Shown here: in pieces, positions 11,705 through 22,123 of the stretch
How positions within the stretch are numbered: the first letter of the stretch is position 1
How the letters are laid out: every line of letters starts with the position of its first letter
Origin: Phaseolus vulgaris
Taxonomy: Eukaryota; Streptophyta; Magnoliopsida; Fabales; Fabaceae
Reading direction: 5' to 3'
Assembly (NCBI RefSeq): GCF_000499845.2
Contig: NC_023758.2
Location: forward strand, 37,156,108 to 37,220,107
Length of the DNA: 64,000 nt
Translations under genes and position numbers: made by a program
The notes under the pieces: model-generated
Told to the model about the DNA's origin: nothing
Database searches by the model: none
Seen by the model: only the letters and a program-made list of their open reading frames with translations

Positions 11705-12134
11705 TACTACAAGAAAAACATTAAAAAAACACTAATTTTAGATACTAAAATAATTAGTTATTATTTAACTAAATTAGAGATCGTTTTATAAACTAAAAAA
11801 ATTATTAGTATCTAAAGTAATTTATATTATTAATATAAATTTATAAAATAATTTTTAAATTGGTATCTAATTATTAGCTATCAAAGTTTTAACTACTTAC
11901 TACTTTAAATTCTAAATTAGTCTTTTAGAGAATAATTTAAAATCTAAAATATTAGTAGCTAAAACCTAGGTAATTAATTTAGATATCAATTTATAATTTT
12001 TTATTAATAATAGAAATCACTTTAGATTTGAATAATTTTCTAGTCTCTAAATTAATATTTAATTTTGTTAATATAGTGACTAATTACTTTTATCTCTAAA
12101 TTTAGTTGTCATTTAATGATTTTTTTTTTTAGTA
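11705..12134. mobile_element. CACTA-type miniature element, copy B
   Basis: It runs from TACTACAAGAAAAACA to ...TTTTTAGTA, the mutated forms of CACTACAAGAAA and its complement, about 430 bp in all. The interior is AT-rich, codes for nothing, and follows the same order of phrases as copy A at 8955, for example 'gtctctaaattaatatttaattttgttaatatagtgactaatta'. It appears to have inserted into the older repeat around 11540-13400. Confidence 0.65.
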
Positions 12135-15100
12135 AAGTTGATTCTAATTATTGATTGTTGTTACTTTATATTTACATGAGTATATAGATTTCCTTTTATA
12201 GTTATCGCTAATTTTTCATGAGATTTTTTTATCAACAAAATCAAACTTTACACATCAATCATAATACCAAGAAAAATAATATAACCAACACAAAAATACA
12301 AAGAAATAGAGAAAAATTAGAATGATAGACTCCTCGGAGAATATATGCTAACAATCTAAACCTCCACTTACAAAATTATTTATGAATCTCTATGACACAT
12401 AACATGTTACCTTAATTAGAACCTCTTTGTTTGTATTAAACTAAATATGATATATCTATCTTATCCTATATGTATATATCTTACCAATATTTTATATCTC
12501 CCAAATCGTCTCTCTTTTTTAGTGTCTCTCAATGGATTTAAACATTATTGTTTTATGTGGTCTTTCCTCCTCTATAGTTCAAGTATAATAATAAGTTATT
12601 TATTGCAAACTTATCTAAGAAATATTCCTCTCTTGCTAGTAATTTGACTACCATTCCTCTTTAGAGCTTCACTGAACTAATTTTCTCATCAATAAATCCA
12701 AAATACAAAGTCAAACCTTCACTTGCCCTCCCAAGTTTATGACGCCATTTTGATACGTTCAAAAAGATTTATACACCACTCTGAGTAGAAGAAACATGAC
12801 TTTGATGTCAAGAAGCTAATCCAAAACCAAGTTTGTTGTGCTTAGCAAAAAAATTCATCTATGTCCACCACATTACCATAAAAGATTGCATAATTCCTTT
12901 GCTTCTAGATTTCTTTCATCACAGTCACCCCATCATCTTCCAAATTGCTTATTGTCTTTTTCCTTGAGTTGCAAAGAAGAAAAATGCATGTAATGTTCCC
13001 ATAATGAGTTAAGGGAAGGACAATGTTGTTGTCCACCTACTACACTTATCCAACACCTTCCCTATTACCATGCATTCAAAGAATATATATGATTAATTGT
13101 CTCCTGCTTTTTCCCTCTCATAACAGTTTCTACACTCTAACTGCAACCATTTTTATTCCAGATTATCTTTAGTTGTTAACTTGCCCTTGACAATTCTCCA
13201 TATTATCCTTAATATTTTCATGAGATTAATTAGAAGTACATAATGACACTTTTAACTAAGTATACAAAGTCACCATTGATTATAGAAGAATAAGTTATTT
13301 GGGATATTATAAGGATAAAACTTTACAATAGGATATACAAATTATCATTTCTTGTTCTAGAGTCTACACAAAAGTAAAGTGTTTACAAAGAAGGCTCACT
13401 TTAGAAATTTATTAAACGAGTTTCATATAAAGCATTTAGAAGCTCACCGTTCAACCCTCCAACACAATGGTGGTTTGAATGATCCTTACTTTTTGTTTAT
13501 GAAAAATTTAGGGGTAACGAAGATACATTTTTTTACATCTAGAAGAAAATAGATCTCTTTTATGTGTTATAACTCATGTAGATAGTATAAGATTATTAGT
13601 TAAACACAAACTCTCTTTTTTTTGTATTAGACTAATGAGGAGTATTTTTGTCATATGTATAGTACACTTACTATAATCTACATATTGTTTGCATAAGTAG
13701 CTTCACTTTAATATTTCATTTTTACTCAAGTGTCGTACTCATTCTTATCTCATATTAAGATCTTGCTTTTATACTTCCTTTATTATGATACATATGTTCT
13801 CATATAACTTTCAAATATACTTTAATACACATGCTTCACTATGATGTACATGTCTTATGCTTTATTATGCATATGTTAAAGCTCACATTCATGAATAATC
13901 CTATTGATGCTTTGGTCTTATATCTTGCTTTTATTTATTCATCACTTTTAGAAAACTAGAATAAATGGGTGTGCTTTAAGGAAACAATTTTTTTTTTATC
14001 GAAACTCTAATAAAATAAACATATTGTCCAATCTCTTGTATTTTAAAGGCTATAATGATATTTCTAAAAGGAATGGAGTAATTGAGATGATTATATAGAT
14101 GTTGAGTTGTGAGTTTCCTTATTCACAAAATTGATATTATTTGTCAAAATAAAAGATAGGAAAATTGTTAAACATAAACTATTTACCCATGATCATATTC
14201 AAGTATGTGAATGAGAATTTTTCCTAAGCTACCCACAATTTTGATGAAAATAAACAATATCAAGTTTCGGATATTTAACAAATTTAATTTATTTGAAGGA
14301 AAAGGTAAAAATCCATAAGTTTAGACAAAAGCTCTAAATTTTTTTTAAACAAAGTTTGATGTACCAGACACAAAGAATCTTTCAAGGCACCTTAAAGCTC
14401 AAAACTTCAATCAGACGCATTACCTTAAAACTCTAAATACAACACACATACCATATAAAGTCTTAAGATGTACTAGATGTAAGTTGTTATTCAAAAACAC
14501 TTTTGACTTTATAAGATGACATACTCATAAAGACATATGTTCATGTGCTTCTACAAGCAAGCTAATCTTATGTCACGAAAAAAAGTCTCACGTATTTTAA
14601 GAAGATCCTAACACACATACTCACCCTTTTATGAGTTTACATGCTCATTTCAATGCTTTTATGGAATAGTAGAAGTAGTAGTAGAGAAAAATATTGTCAT
14701 TTACCAAAAATTAAGATTTTAATAATAAAAAAATTTAGTGGAAAGTCAAACACTTTTTTGAAAAGAACATGACACAAAGGACAAGTAAAAGTAGTACAAT
14801 GAATCTTTTTATGACATTTAAAAATAGAACTACCCTCGTACAATGCAAAATACAAGAAAGGGTAAAGCGGTTGAATAGTTGAAAAATGAATGTACTACAC
14901 ACATCCTACATGGTTTGTAGATACAAGAAGTTTAGCTTCTAAGTTCTTTCTAATAGATCATCCTCTAGATAATTGAATGAGAGTGATATTTGTATATTCT
15001 TCACACTTGTGAAGCATAGGCTCCACAAGAAAGCATTGTAATATTTTATTTTCATATACTCTTTTTTTAGAGTTTGTTTGCAATTCTTTAAAAACTTATT

Positions 15101-15735
15101 ATTGTTTCACTTGGCAAAATTTTGTGTATTTAGTTTGGAGATGTGTACTTGATGCTCAATTCGAGGAGGAGATTATTATAGTTAAGAGTGACTTTATGTA
15201 TTTGTCATTAAAAAAAATGTTAGGTAGAATACTTGTAATTTTTTAAATTAGTGAAAACTTTTGCAATTTGAAAAGGAAAACTAAACATAGTCTAGGTTCA
15301 GGATGAACTAGTATAAACTAATGTGTTCATTGTTGTTATCTATTACATGAGATTTTTACTTATTTTCATCTTTCAAACGTTTACGAAAGCCCTTGTGAAC
15401 TTATTTGAAAAACCATTAGATGACTTCCTACTAGATTCTTATAGGTCTTATTGAGAAAAGGTTTTCAAAGTAGTTTTTAGGCTCTATTTCCTTTCTGGAG
15501 CTAATGTTTCTTTTCAAGTTTTATATAATCCTCTTTTAGGTTGTTAAGCTTATTGTTTAGTTTTTTATTTTAGTCTAACACATTATTTTTTAAAATGATT
15601 CATTTGATGTACTGGACTCTTAATTCAAAGTTTTGATCCTTTTAGACAAAACATTTATCTAAAGAAGTATTATATAAGCTTGAGAGGAGATGAGTTGGAG
15701 AGAAGCTCATGATATTCTTTAATGATTTAGCTTCC
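12135..15735. other. Decayed repetitive DNA, no gene
   Basis: No reading frame of significance is present. The segment 13262-13380 shares an interrupted match with 19474-19590 ('aagttatttg(g/a)gatattata', 'ttgttctagagtcta'), both in the same orientation. The stretch 12640-13200 is somewhat less AT-rich and looks like eroded coding sequence on the minus strand, but I cannot name it. The rest shows only AT-rich sequence. Confidence 0.4.
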
Positions 15736-15740
15736 ATATG

Positions 15741-15944
15741 TATGCGTGGGCTAAGTGTAGGCGCAATTTTCGTGGTCAAATCCACGCAAAACCGACGTAA
15801 AAGTAATTTTTTTTGCAATCCAACACATAATGGACGCAGGTATATATTTAAATAAAAAAATAAAAAAAATCAGTTTGTGTGGGCTACGATCGACGCAAAA
15901 CCGACACAAATAATCGGAAGCGTGTGCTATATAGCCCACGCATA
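15741..15944. mobile_element. Miniature inverted-repeat element (204 bp)
   Basis: Perfect 13-bp terminal inverted repeats TATGCGTGGGCTA and TAGCCCACGCATA enclose a small non-coding core. The core has further internal copies of 'tccacgcaaaaccgacg' and 'gatcgacgcaaaaccgac'. It contrasts in base content with the AT-rich DNA on both sides. I could not find a convincing target duplication and do not assign a superfamily. Confidence 0.6.
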
Positions 15945-15949
15945 GTTAG

Positions 15950-17455
15950 AATTTATTGATTTTATATTTATTTAATGTATAACATGGTAATAAATATTAT
16001 AATTTTTACTTGTTTATTGTATTTATTTTAATTTTTTTTAATATTATAATAATTTTTTAATTTTAATAATTTTGGTATATGTTAGTTAAATTAAATTGAT
16101 TAGGTGTTTATTTTTAAATTATCTTAAACAATTTTAAAAAAATTGAAAAATGTTAAAAAATAATAATTGAGTAAAAGAAAAAATGTAATTAAATTTATAA
16201 ATGTTATATAAAATACTTAAATTTTTTAAAAATTAATTATTTTAATTTCATTTCATTTATAATATTATAATAAGTATTTAGATATAAATTAGTTAAATTA
16301 AATTTATTAAATTGATTAAGTGTTTAATTTAAAATTATTTAAAGAAATTATCTTATAAAGTTTATAAAAAAAATGGAAGATGTAGAAAAATAATAATTGT
16401 GTAAAAAAAATACATATTTAAATTTTAAAAATATTATGTATTTACTTTTTGTTGTATAAATTAAATATATTTTTTTTTTATAAATGAAATTACGTTTTTG
16501 TTGTATAAATTGAATTTAATTGTTTTGTATAAATTAAAGAAAGTTTTTTTTTTATAAATTATATACATTTCTTTTATAAATTAAATTTATTTATTTGTTA
16601 TATAAATTTAAAATAAAATGAATTAAATTTTTGAAAACTTAAATATAATTTTTATTAAATTATATTTAAACTACATACTTATGAAAAGTTCCACATGCTT
16701 CACATTAATAATAATAAGTATAATAAAAATTATAATATAACAAAAGAATTTGTCTAGTGTATTGTTTAAAGTTTCTTTGATCAGTGAAGGAACTTGATTT
16801 CGAGTTCTGCCCACTGCATTTTGTGTCTAATTTTGTACAAATAAATAAAAAAGATGAAAATAATTATAATGATAGTCTCCCCTCCAAATGAAGAGATGTA
16901 TAATATTTTATTTATTTATATAATGTGATTTATTTTCTAATTTTATAGTATATATTTAATATTTTCAGAAATTATTTGAAGTTCTCTTTTAATTTTATTT
17001 GTTGTTACATTTATATTAATATTTTTTTTTTATAATTATTATGTTTATGAGTTTGTAATTTATTTTATAATAGTTTTTATGAAATTATTTTCTATTGTTA
17101 ATTAAGTTATATATTTTTTTAATTTATTTTTTATTACTATAGGAATTTTAATAATAATAAATATTATCTTTTATTTATATAACATCTTATTTATTTTCTA
17201 ATTTTATACTTGCATGTTTAATATTTTAAGAAATTATTTGATTTTTTTTATTTAATTTGTTGAATACATTTTTTTTAATTATAATTTTAAAATTATATCT
17301 ATTTATATTTAATATATATTTAATTTTTAATTTTAATTTTTAAATCTACGAAATATGTGAAAGTTGATTATTTTTTAACAAAAATAACTCATTTTATTAT
17401 TAAAAAAAATTAATATACAAAGATATATTTGTAAAGTAACATTTAACAATTTATA
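15950..17455. other. Very AT-rich DNA, no gene
   Basis: Low-complexity sequence with repeated phrases such as 'ttaaattaaattgattaggtgttta' (about 16085 and 16297) and 'tataaattaaattt'. Nothing codes for a protein or RNA that I recognise. Confidence 0.5.
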
Positions 17456-17459
17456 AAAA

Positions 17460-17610
17460 AAAAAAATTTCTCCCAACTATCTTATCACTCACAAACTTCC
17501 ATAAACTTTCCTCACACATCCTCTCTAACATACTCCAATCCAAACAACCTCACTTTCTTCACACTTTCTTTTCATATCCTCACACATCCACTCCCCAATC
17601 TAAACAAACA
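17460..17610. repeat. Dispersed repeat, copy 2
   Basis: This matches the repeat at 5070-5195 in the 'cataaactttcctcacacatcc ... aatccaaacaa' portion. It also has an internal second copy of the 'cctcacacatccactcc' phrase. It directly abuts the end of the Copia gag remnant. Confidence 0.55.
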
Positions 17611-17639
17611 CTAATTTCCTCCCATGTTTACACGAGAAA

Positions 17640-19083
17640 CTTTTTTGAGAAATATCTTGCATTTCGTAACTTTTGTTAGCTTCTGATTTGAAGTGTGATG
17701 TCTTCTTGCACTCATAGTAGACCACATGGTTTTTTTTTCTCTTTGTTATTTTCCTTTCTAAGGTTGGGGTTTCCTACCAATGAGCCTCCCTTTCTTTTCC
17801 ATATTTGATGTACCTTTTAGCAAATGAAAGAGATTTCATTATCTGGGTCAAAGTGTTTGTCTTTTGAGGGTTCTTCCAAAGGTTCCTCCTCCTTAAAAGC
17901 TTTTGGGGATGTGTATATTTATCCTTGAGCTTTTTTGAGGGCTAGATAATTTTCTCTTTAAATGAACTCTTCTTACTTTAATTCCAACTTTTTAAAATGC
18001 ATGAGTTCTTGAATGAGCATGTTGTTCAAGCCATTTTTTTGTCCCAATAGTTATAATTTGTGCTCGCCATTGTTTCATAAAGCTTCTAAAATATTTTTTC
18101 AATATGATTGAATAAATCATATTTTTTACTTAAGGATTAGGGGTGACAAAGTGGGCGGAGTGGGACGTGCAGGTCCGTTAGCCCGCAAAAATAAATAAAA
18201 AGTAAATTAAAAATAAATTGACTTGACAACGATGGTCCAATGGAGAAGTGACAACTTTGAGTGAAAAAAATTAGGTTTTCACTCAAATCACAATGTAGTT
18301 ACATTGTTCCAAAAAAACGCACACAACACACGACGCACTCTCCTTTGCAACGTCGTCGCTCGCTCCGCTTGCGACTCCGTGTAGCTTTGCCTGCAATTGT
18401 TGCGCGCTACTGCCTCCACTCCTCCTCTAAGTTAAAAAAAAAAAGTGGGTCAGCCCGTGGGCCAACCCACATGTGAGGCGGGTCATGAAAACCAGTCCGC
18501 ATTTTGTATGCGGGGCGGACCAATCCAGCTTGCATTTTTCGAACCTATGGTTTGCCACCCCTACTAAGGATCAAAGCTCATTTAGTATAATTTTAAATTT
18601 ATTAAACATTCTTTGTGTATCTTCATTTTTGCTTACATTGAAGAGTATGTGTTAGCCTGTAAATAAAAAAGTTTATTTGATTTTACCTCGATGAAACCCC
18701 CATACATTATTCTAAGAGTGAGTGACATCTCCTTTTCACCTTTGAATGCATGAGCTTTTGAATCATCATATTTAGAAAAAGCATATATCAAAGGAGTTTG
18801 TGAACCTTAAAGTGGAACACATATTTTTTTTTTCATCAGTTCAAGAACTTCTTGATAGGGGTTGGTTGTTATCATCTACGATATATGTAATTATCATTGT
18901 CCATAACATCCATAATATCTATATAATATGATTTAAAAATAATTAATAATTTGTTGCTTCCGGTAATCAAATTTTTTATCCTTTGATAGAACTGGTCTAT
19001 TCAAAACTTGTTATTCACTCTCTATAGCATAGGAGAGATTTATCCCTCTTGTTCTACAAAGAACTAACTCAACTTTGATACAA
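17640..19083 (-). pseudogene. Ty1-copia gag remnant with primer-binding site
   Basis: On the minus strand, 'TTGTATCAAAGTTGAG' (19083-19068) looks like a mutated initiator-Met-tRNA primer-binding site (TTGGTATCAGAGC...). It is followed by gag-like pieces. 'VLNRPVLSKDKK' (near 19000) resembles the gag start 'NRPPLFxGxNY'. 'RSFMKQWRAQIITI' (near 18060) resembles the 'RSLPKEWRxKVTAI' block. 'VVYYECKKTSHFKSEA' (near 17700) is a damaged zinc knuckle of the form C..C....H....C. Stops and shifts are frequent, and a hAT miniature element interrupts the frame at 18138-18563. It is ancient and non-functional. Confidence 0.65.
18138..18563. mobile_element. hAT-type miniature element (426 bp)
   Basis: Terminal inverted repeats TAGGGGTGACAAAG (left) and CTTT-side TTTGCCACCCCTA (right) match at all but a few bases. 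Both are of the TAGGGGTGGCAAA type typical of plant hAT elements. The flanking 8-bp target duplications are TTAAGGAT (18130-18137) and CTAAGGAT (18564-18571), seven of eight identical. The interior is GC-rich near the ends (gggcggagtggg, ggggcggacc) and encodes no transposase. It is inserted in the older Copia gag remnant. Confidence 0.85.
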
Positions 19084-19089
19084 TATAAA

Positions 19090-19690
19090 AGACTATGTTA
19101 GTTTTAGAAAGAAAAGGTTAAATAAAGATTATAAACATAGTTGAAAATTTTTACAAAAAAACTCTATCAATTAGATGAAAGGAGGCTCGTGCAATATTTT
19201 TAACATTGATTCACAATATTTTCATTAAAATTCTTTTTAATAATGGCCAAGAGTAGGCAACTCAAGTAATAAATTGTTAACACTTTAATTTATACGAGTT
19301 CATTGCAATTTATGCTACATTCAGTTGTCCTTTGAAAAATACAAAGTTCAACTAATCAAAATTGAGTACAAGTATTGTTTGTTGTCACTTTTGACTTACT
19401 CGAATTCACAAAGACAATTTTAAATATTGATTAATCTCCTAAAAATAAACACGAATACACAACATCACTCTTCACTAAGTACACAAAGTTACTATTATTA
19501 TACTAATAAGTTATTTGAGATATTATAGAAAAAAACTCTTTACCAAAAAATGCATTAATGATCACTATTTGTTCTAGAGTCTAAATTCACAATAGTAAAA
19601 AATTTACGAATAAGATATACTTTAACCATCTATACACAAACTTTATATGAAACACTAAAAAAGTTTGTAAAAATATTTGTATGCATACTA
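19090..19690 (-). mobile_element. Candidate 5' LTR of the decayed Copia element
   Basis: This AT-rich stretch lies just upstream (minus-strand sense) of the mutated primer-binding site at 19068-19083. It shares two separate ordered matches with 11540-13400. That is where an LTR would be expected, but its ends are no longer visible. Confidence 0.35.
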
Positions 19691-19699
19691 CATAAACTC

Positions 19700-20378
19700 T
19701 AAATATTTACTTCTTTATTAATATGTTTAAAACTCACAAAACACCATTGCCATTTACAAGAAGTTTAATAAATTAATTCATAAAAAAGTGAATCCATTTT
19801 TAAATAATAATAATAATAATCATTACAAGAAAAAAATAATTAGCTTTCTCAAAAAAATATTCATCAAAATAAAACATAATTAGTATTCACTTAGCCAACT
19901 CTAAATCGACATAAAAAGATATTTTTTAAATAATTTAATAATAATTTTTTACTTTCAAAGTTGTTCTTCTCTTAGTCAAATCTAAATTTTATGATTATTT
20001 GTGTCATATTAGAATTTGTTTTACTCACTCTAAATCTAAATCGATGCTGTTTTTAAGTAGCTAAATTTCTCCATTCTTTCTTATAGTGTAGAATGTAGAC
20101 AATTAAGATATTAATAGACAAATATATTATGCATTTCTTTCCACTACGATAGTTTCACACGATTTAAACAGACTACTCGGAATACTAAACAGACATGGTA
20201 AACAGTTCAATAAAGCTCGGAATCATAGAAAACAGAATGAACCCTAATATCCTTGGGGTGACAGCACACAATTGTTCACTTAAACAAAGCAGCCACAATC
20301 TAGAAAAGACTAATAGTATTAGCATGTACCACAGCACAATAAAACATGTTGCACTTAATGACTAGTAATCGATGACGT
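19700..20378. other. 3' flank of VTL gene 2, AT-rich
   Basis: No gene is seen. The last 150 bases before the stop codon of the neighbouring minus-strand gene probably include its 3' untranslated region. Confidence 0.4.
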
Positions 20379-21044
20379 TCAAAGTTGAGCAGAGCCAACC
20401 AATTTGGTGAGGCCAAATGTTATGGCCATGGCCATCCAACCTCCGATCAGCACCCTGAAACAAGATTTCTTCACTGGAGTTTTTCCAAGCACTGCTCCTA
20501 CCCCTCCAAACACCAACAATGCCAAGGTAACTGCAGCAGCAATAACTCCCATCCTAATCTTGTGACTCCTCATAAAACCAGCTGCTAGCATTGGAACCAA
20601 AGCACCAACAGAAAATGCCAGTGCTGATGCAACTGCAGCCTGAAAAGGGTTTGGAAGCTTCTCCCTTTTAGGTTCTCCATCCACTCCTCCATTGTTATTA
20701 GCCTCCCTCTCCCTTTTAAGCTGATTCATCTCTATGTCATACTGAGTGTATACAGACACAAACTCTCCAATTGCCATGCTACAAGCTCCTGCAACTAATC
20801 CAGCAAAACCAGCAACAAGCATGGCACCGATGTCTTTCTTAACAGCTCCAACACCCATCATAAGTGAAGCAACAGAGACTAACCCATCATTGGCTCCCAG
20901 CACTGCTGCTCGAAGCCACTGAGCCCTTTGTGAGTAGTCAATGTTGCTCTCTTCACTTGATTTTGACTCCACACCATTTGCATGGATAGGGATCTCAACT
21001 TGGTTTGATGAAATTCCATTGGTTCTAGCTCCGAGGTTGGCCAT
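20379..21044 (-). CDS. Vacuolar iron transporter-like protein (VTL), copy 2
   Basis: Predicted 221-residue VIT1/CCC1-family membrane protein of the short plant VTL type. Helix 1 contains GANDGLVSVASLMMGVGAV with Asp53. Helix 2 contains AGLVAGACSMAIGEF with Met90 and Glu94. The short cytosolic loop has QLKREREANNNGG, and three further hydrophobic segments follow from LPNPFQAAVASAL to the C-terminus (ITFGLTKLVGSAQL). All usual conserved blocks are present, so it is likely functional in storing iron, or a related divalent metal, in the vacuole. The start is ATG at 21044; the frame is open further upstream only to a TTG codon. It is intronless. It differs from copy 3 at about 25 of 221 positions (my count), mostly in the N-terminal tail. 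A TATA box lies about 115 bases upstream. Confidence 0.95.
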   Translation of the reverse strand: MANLGARTNGISSNQVEIPIHANGVESKSSEESNIDYSQRAQWLRAAVLGANDGLVSVASLMMGVGAVKKDIGAMLVAGFAGLVAGACSMAIGEFVSVYTQYDIEMNQLKREREANNNGGVDGEPKREKLPNPFQAAVASALAFSVGALVPMLAAGFMRSHKIRMGVIAAAVTLALLVFGGVGAVLGKTPVKKSCFRVLIGGWMAMAITFGLTKLVGSAQL

Positions 21045-21360
21045 GTGGAATGATAAAGGTAAAACCAAGTTTGGAAATACTGAAATAGAAAAGGAGCAAA
21101 TTGATGGGAATTATGTGATGTTAAGAGCTTGTGGAGAACACACGCTTCTAGGATGAATATTTATAGTGAGGGATCGTCAAGTTTGAGGCGTAAATTGCCT
21201 AAATATTGATAAAGAAATTGTGATATGTGATCAGAACAGCACTAGCTACTAGTTAGTGACTTGTTAAAAAATATAAATGGTTGGCGTTAAAAATTCACCA
21301 TCAAAAAGTGGATCCAAGTCTCAGATATGCCACCTCATTGTAATAAAGTAATTCATCTTA
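21045..21360 (-). promoter_or_regulatory. Upstream region shared with VTL copy 3
   Basis: The sequence upstream of this gene aligns almost base by base with 33246-33545 upstream of copy 3. Shared stretches include 'ttaagagcttgtg(g/a)agaacacacgctt', 'ggatcgt.aagtttgagg', 'gcactagct' and 'aaaagtggatcca(a/g)gtctcagatat'. Such retention over non-coding DNA may mark 5' UTR and proximal promoter elements, or simply a recent duplication; the better matches cluster in the first 300 bases. Confidence 0.6.
21158..21165 (-). promoter_or_regulatory. TATA box of VTL copy 2
   Basis: Minus-strand TATAAATA lies about 115 bases upstream of the ATG and is conserved in copy 3 at 33360-33367. Transcription would be expected to start about 30 bases downstream, near 21130. 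Confidence 0.7.
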
Positions 21361-21446
21361 CTTAGATCAATAATTTGTTTTTAGTTATGGTTCATTATTA
21401 GTTTGAAAATCATAACGAGGAATAGATGAAGGTATATCTGAGTGAC

Positions 21447-21866
21447 GTTTAGATTACAGTTGTTGGTAAGATTTGGAGACATAGAAATAAACACTTTTTT
21501 TAAAGGTGGTGTGATTGATCATCCTTGGTTGAATTAAAGGTATGGTCTTGGGCTACTTATAATTTTGCTTCTACATGTTTTTCTTATTCTGATTGGTGTC
21601 TTGATCCTTTGGTTTGTATGTATTTGATCAAAAGACTTTGTAAATCGAAGTCTTTTGTGTTTTAGAAGGTTGGGATGAGGATTTAGGTTGTTTCTGGAGT
21701 GTCTTTATTTCAGTCTGTTGGCTTGTTTTTTAGTGTTGCTTAAGAAGGATATTTGTGGTAAGCTTTTGGAGGAAGGTATTGTACATTCATATTCAATATT
21801 GTATAAAGGTTTGACCACCCCTGAAGTGATTCATAATTATTTATTTTTTCTTTCTTATAAAAAAAT
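21447..21866 (+). mobile_element. LINE A: 5'-truncated L1-type LINE 3' end
   Basis: It matches the C-terminal coding and 3' tail phrases of the other LINEs in the window: 'tttttcttattctgattggtgtcttgatcc', then 'gtataaaggtttgaccacccctgaagtg', ending 'ttataaaaaaa'. It contains only the last few codons of ORF2 plus the 3' UTR. Short direct repeats 'cgtttag / agtttag' at the borders may be the target duplication. The paralogous site near 33680 in the copy-3 block lacks the insertion. Confidence 0.75.
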
Positions 21867-21879
21867 CTCAGTTTAGCTT

Positions 21880-21995
21880 CCTTATGTGTTTAGAGAGGTA
21901 TATCTAAATGACGTTTATGTCTTAAAAACTCACATAGTAACAGAAGATTATATTAAGAGGATTAATTTTTTTGAATTCATACCCTTTGAAGAGGA
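21880..21995. other. Remainder of VTL copy-2 upstream block
   Basis: The sequence 'cttaaaaactcacatagtaacagaag' resembles 'tttaaaatctcgtatagtaacagacg' at 33740, so this is duplicated upstream DNA between two LINE insertions. Confidence 0.4.
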
Positions 21996-22123
21996 GTGCA
22001 GTGTCGTTTGAAGAGGAATGCAGTTTCCCAAATCATATGCTAAGCTGATCTCATAATAAGTGGGGAGATTTTTCGAAGTCATAGTCAGAAGCTAGAACGA
22101 AAGACGATGTCGGAGGGGAGTTC

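Noticed and set aside
21045..21068. N-terminal extension of VTL gene 2
   Set aside because: It begins with TTG. The ATG at 21044 aligns exactly with the ATG of copy 3.
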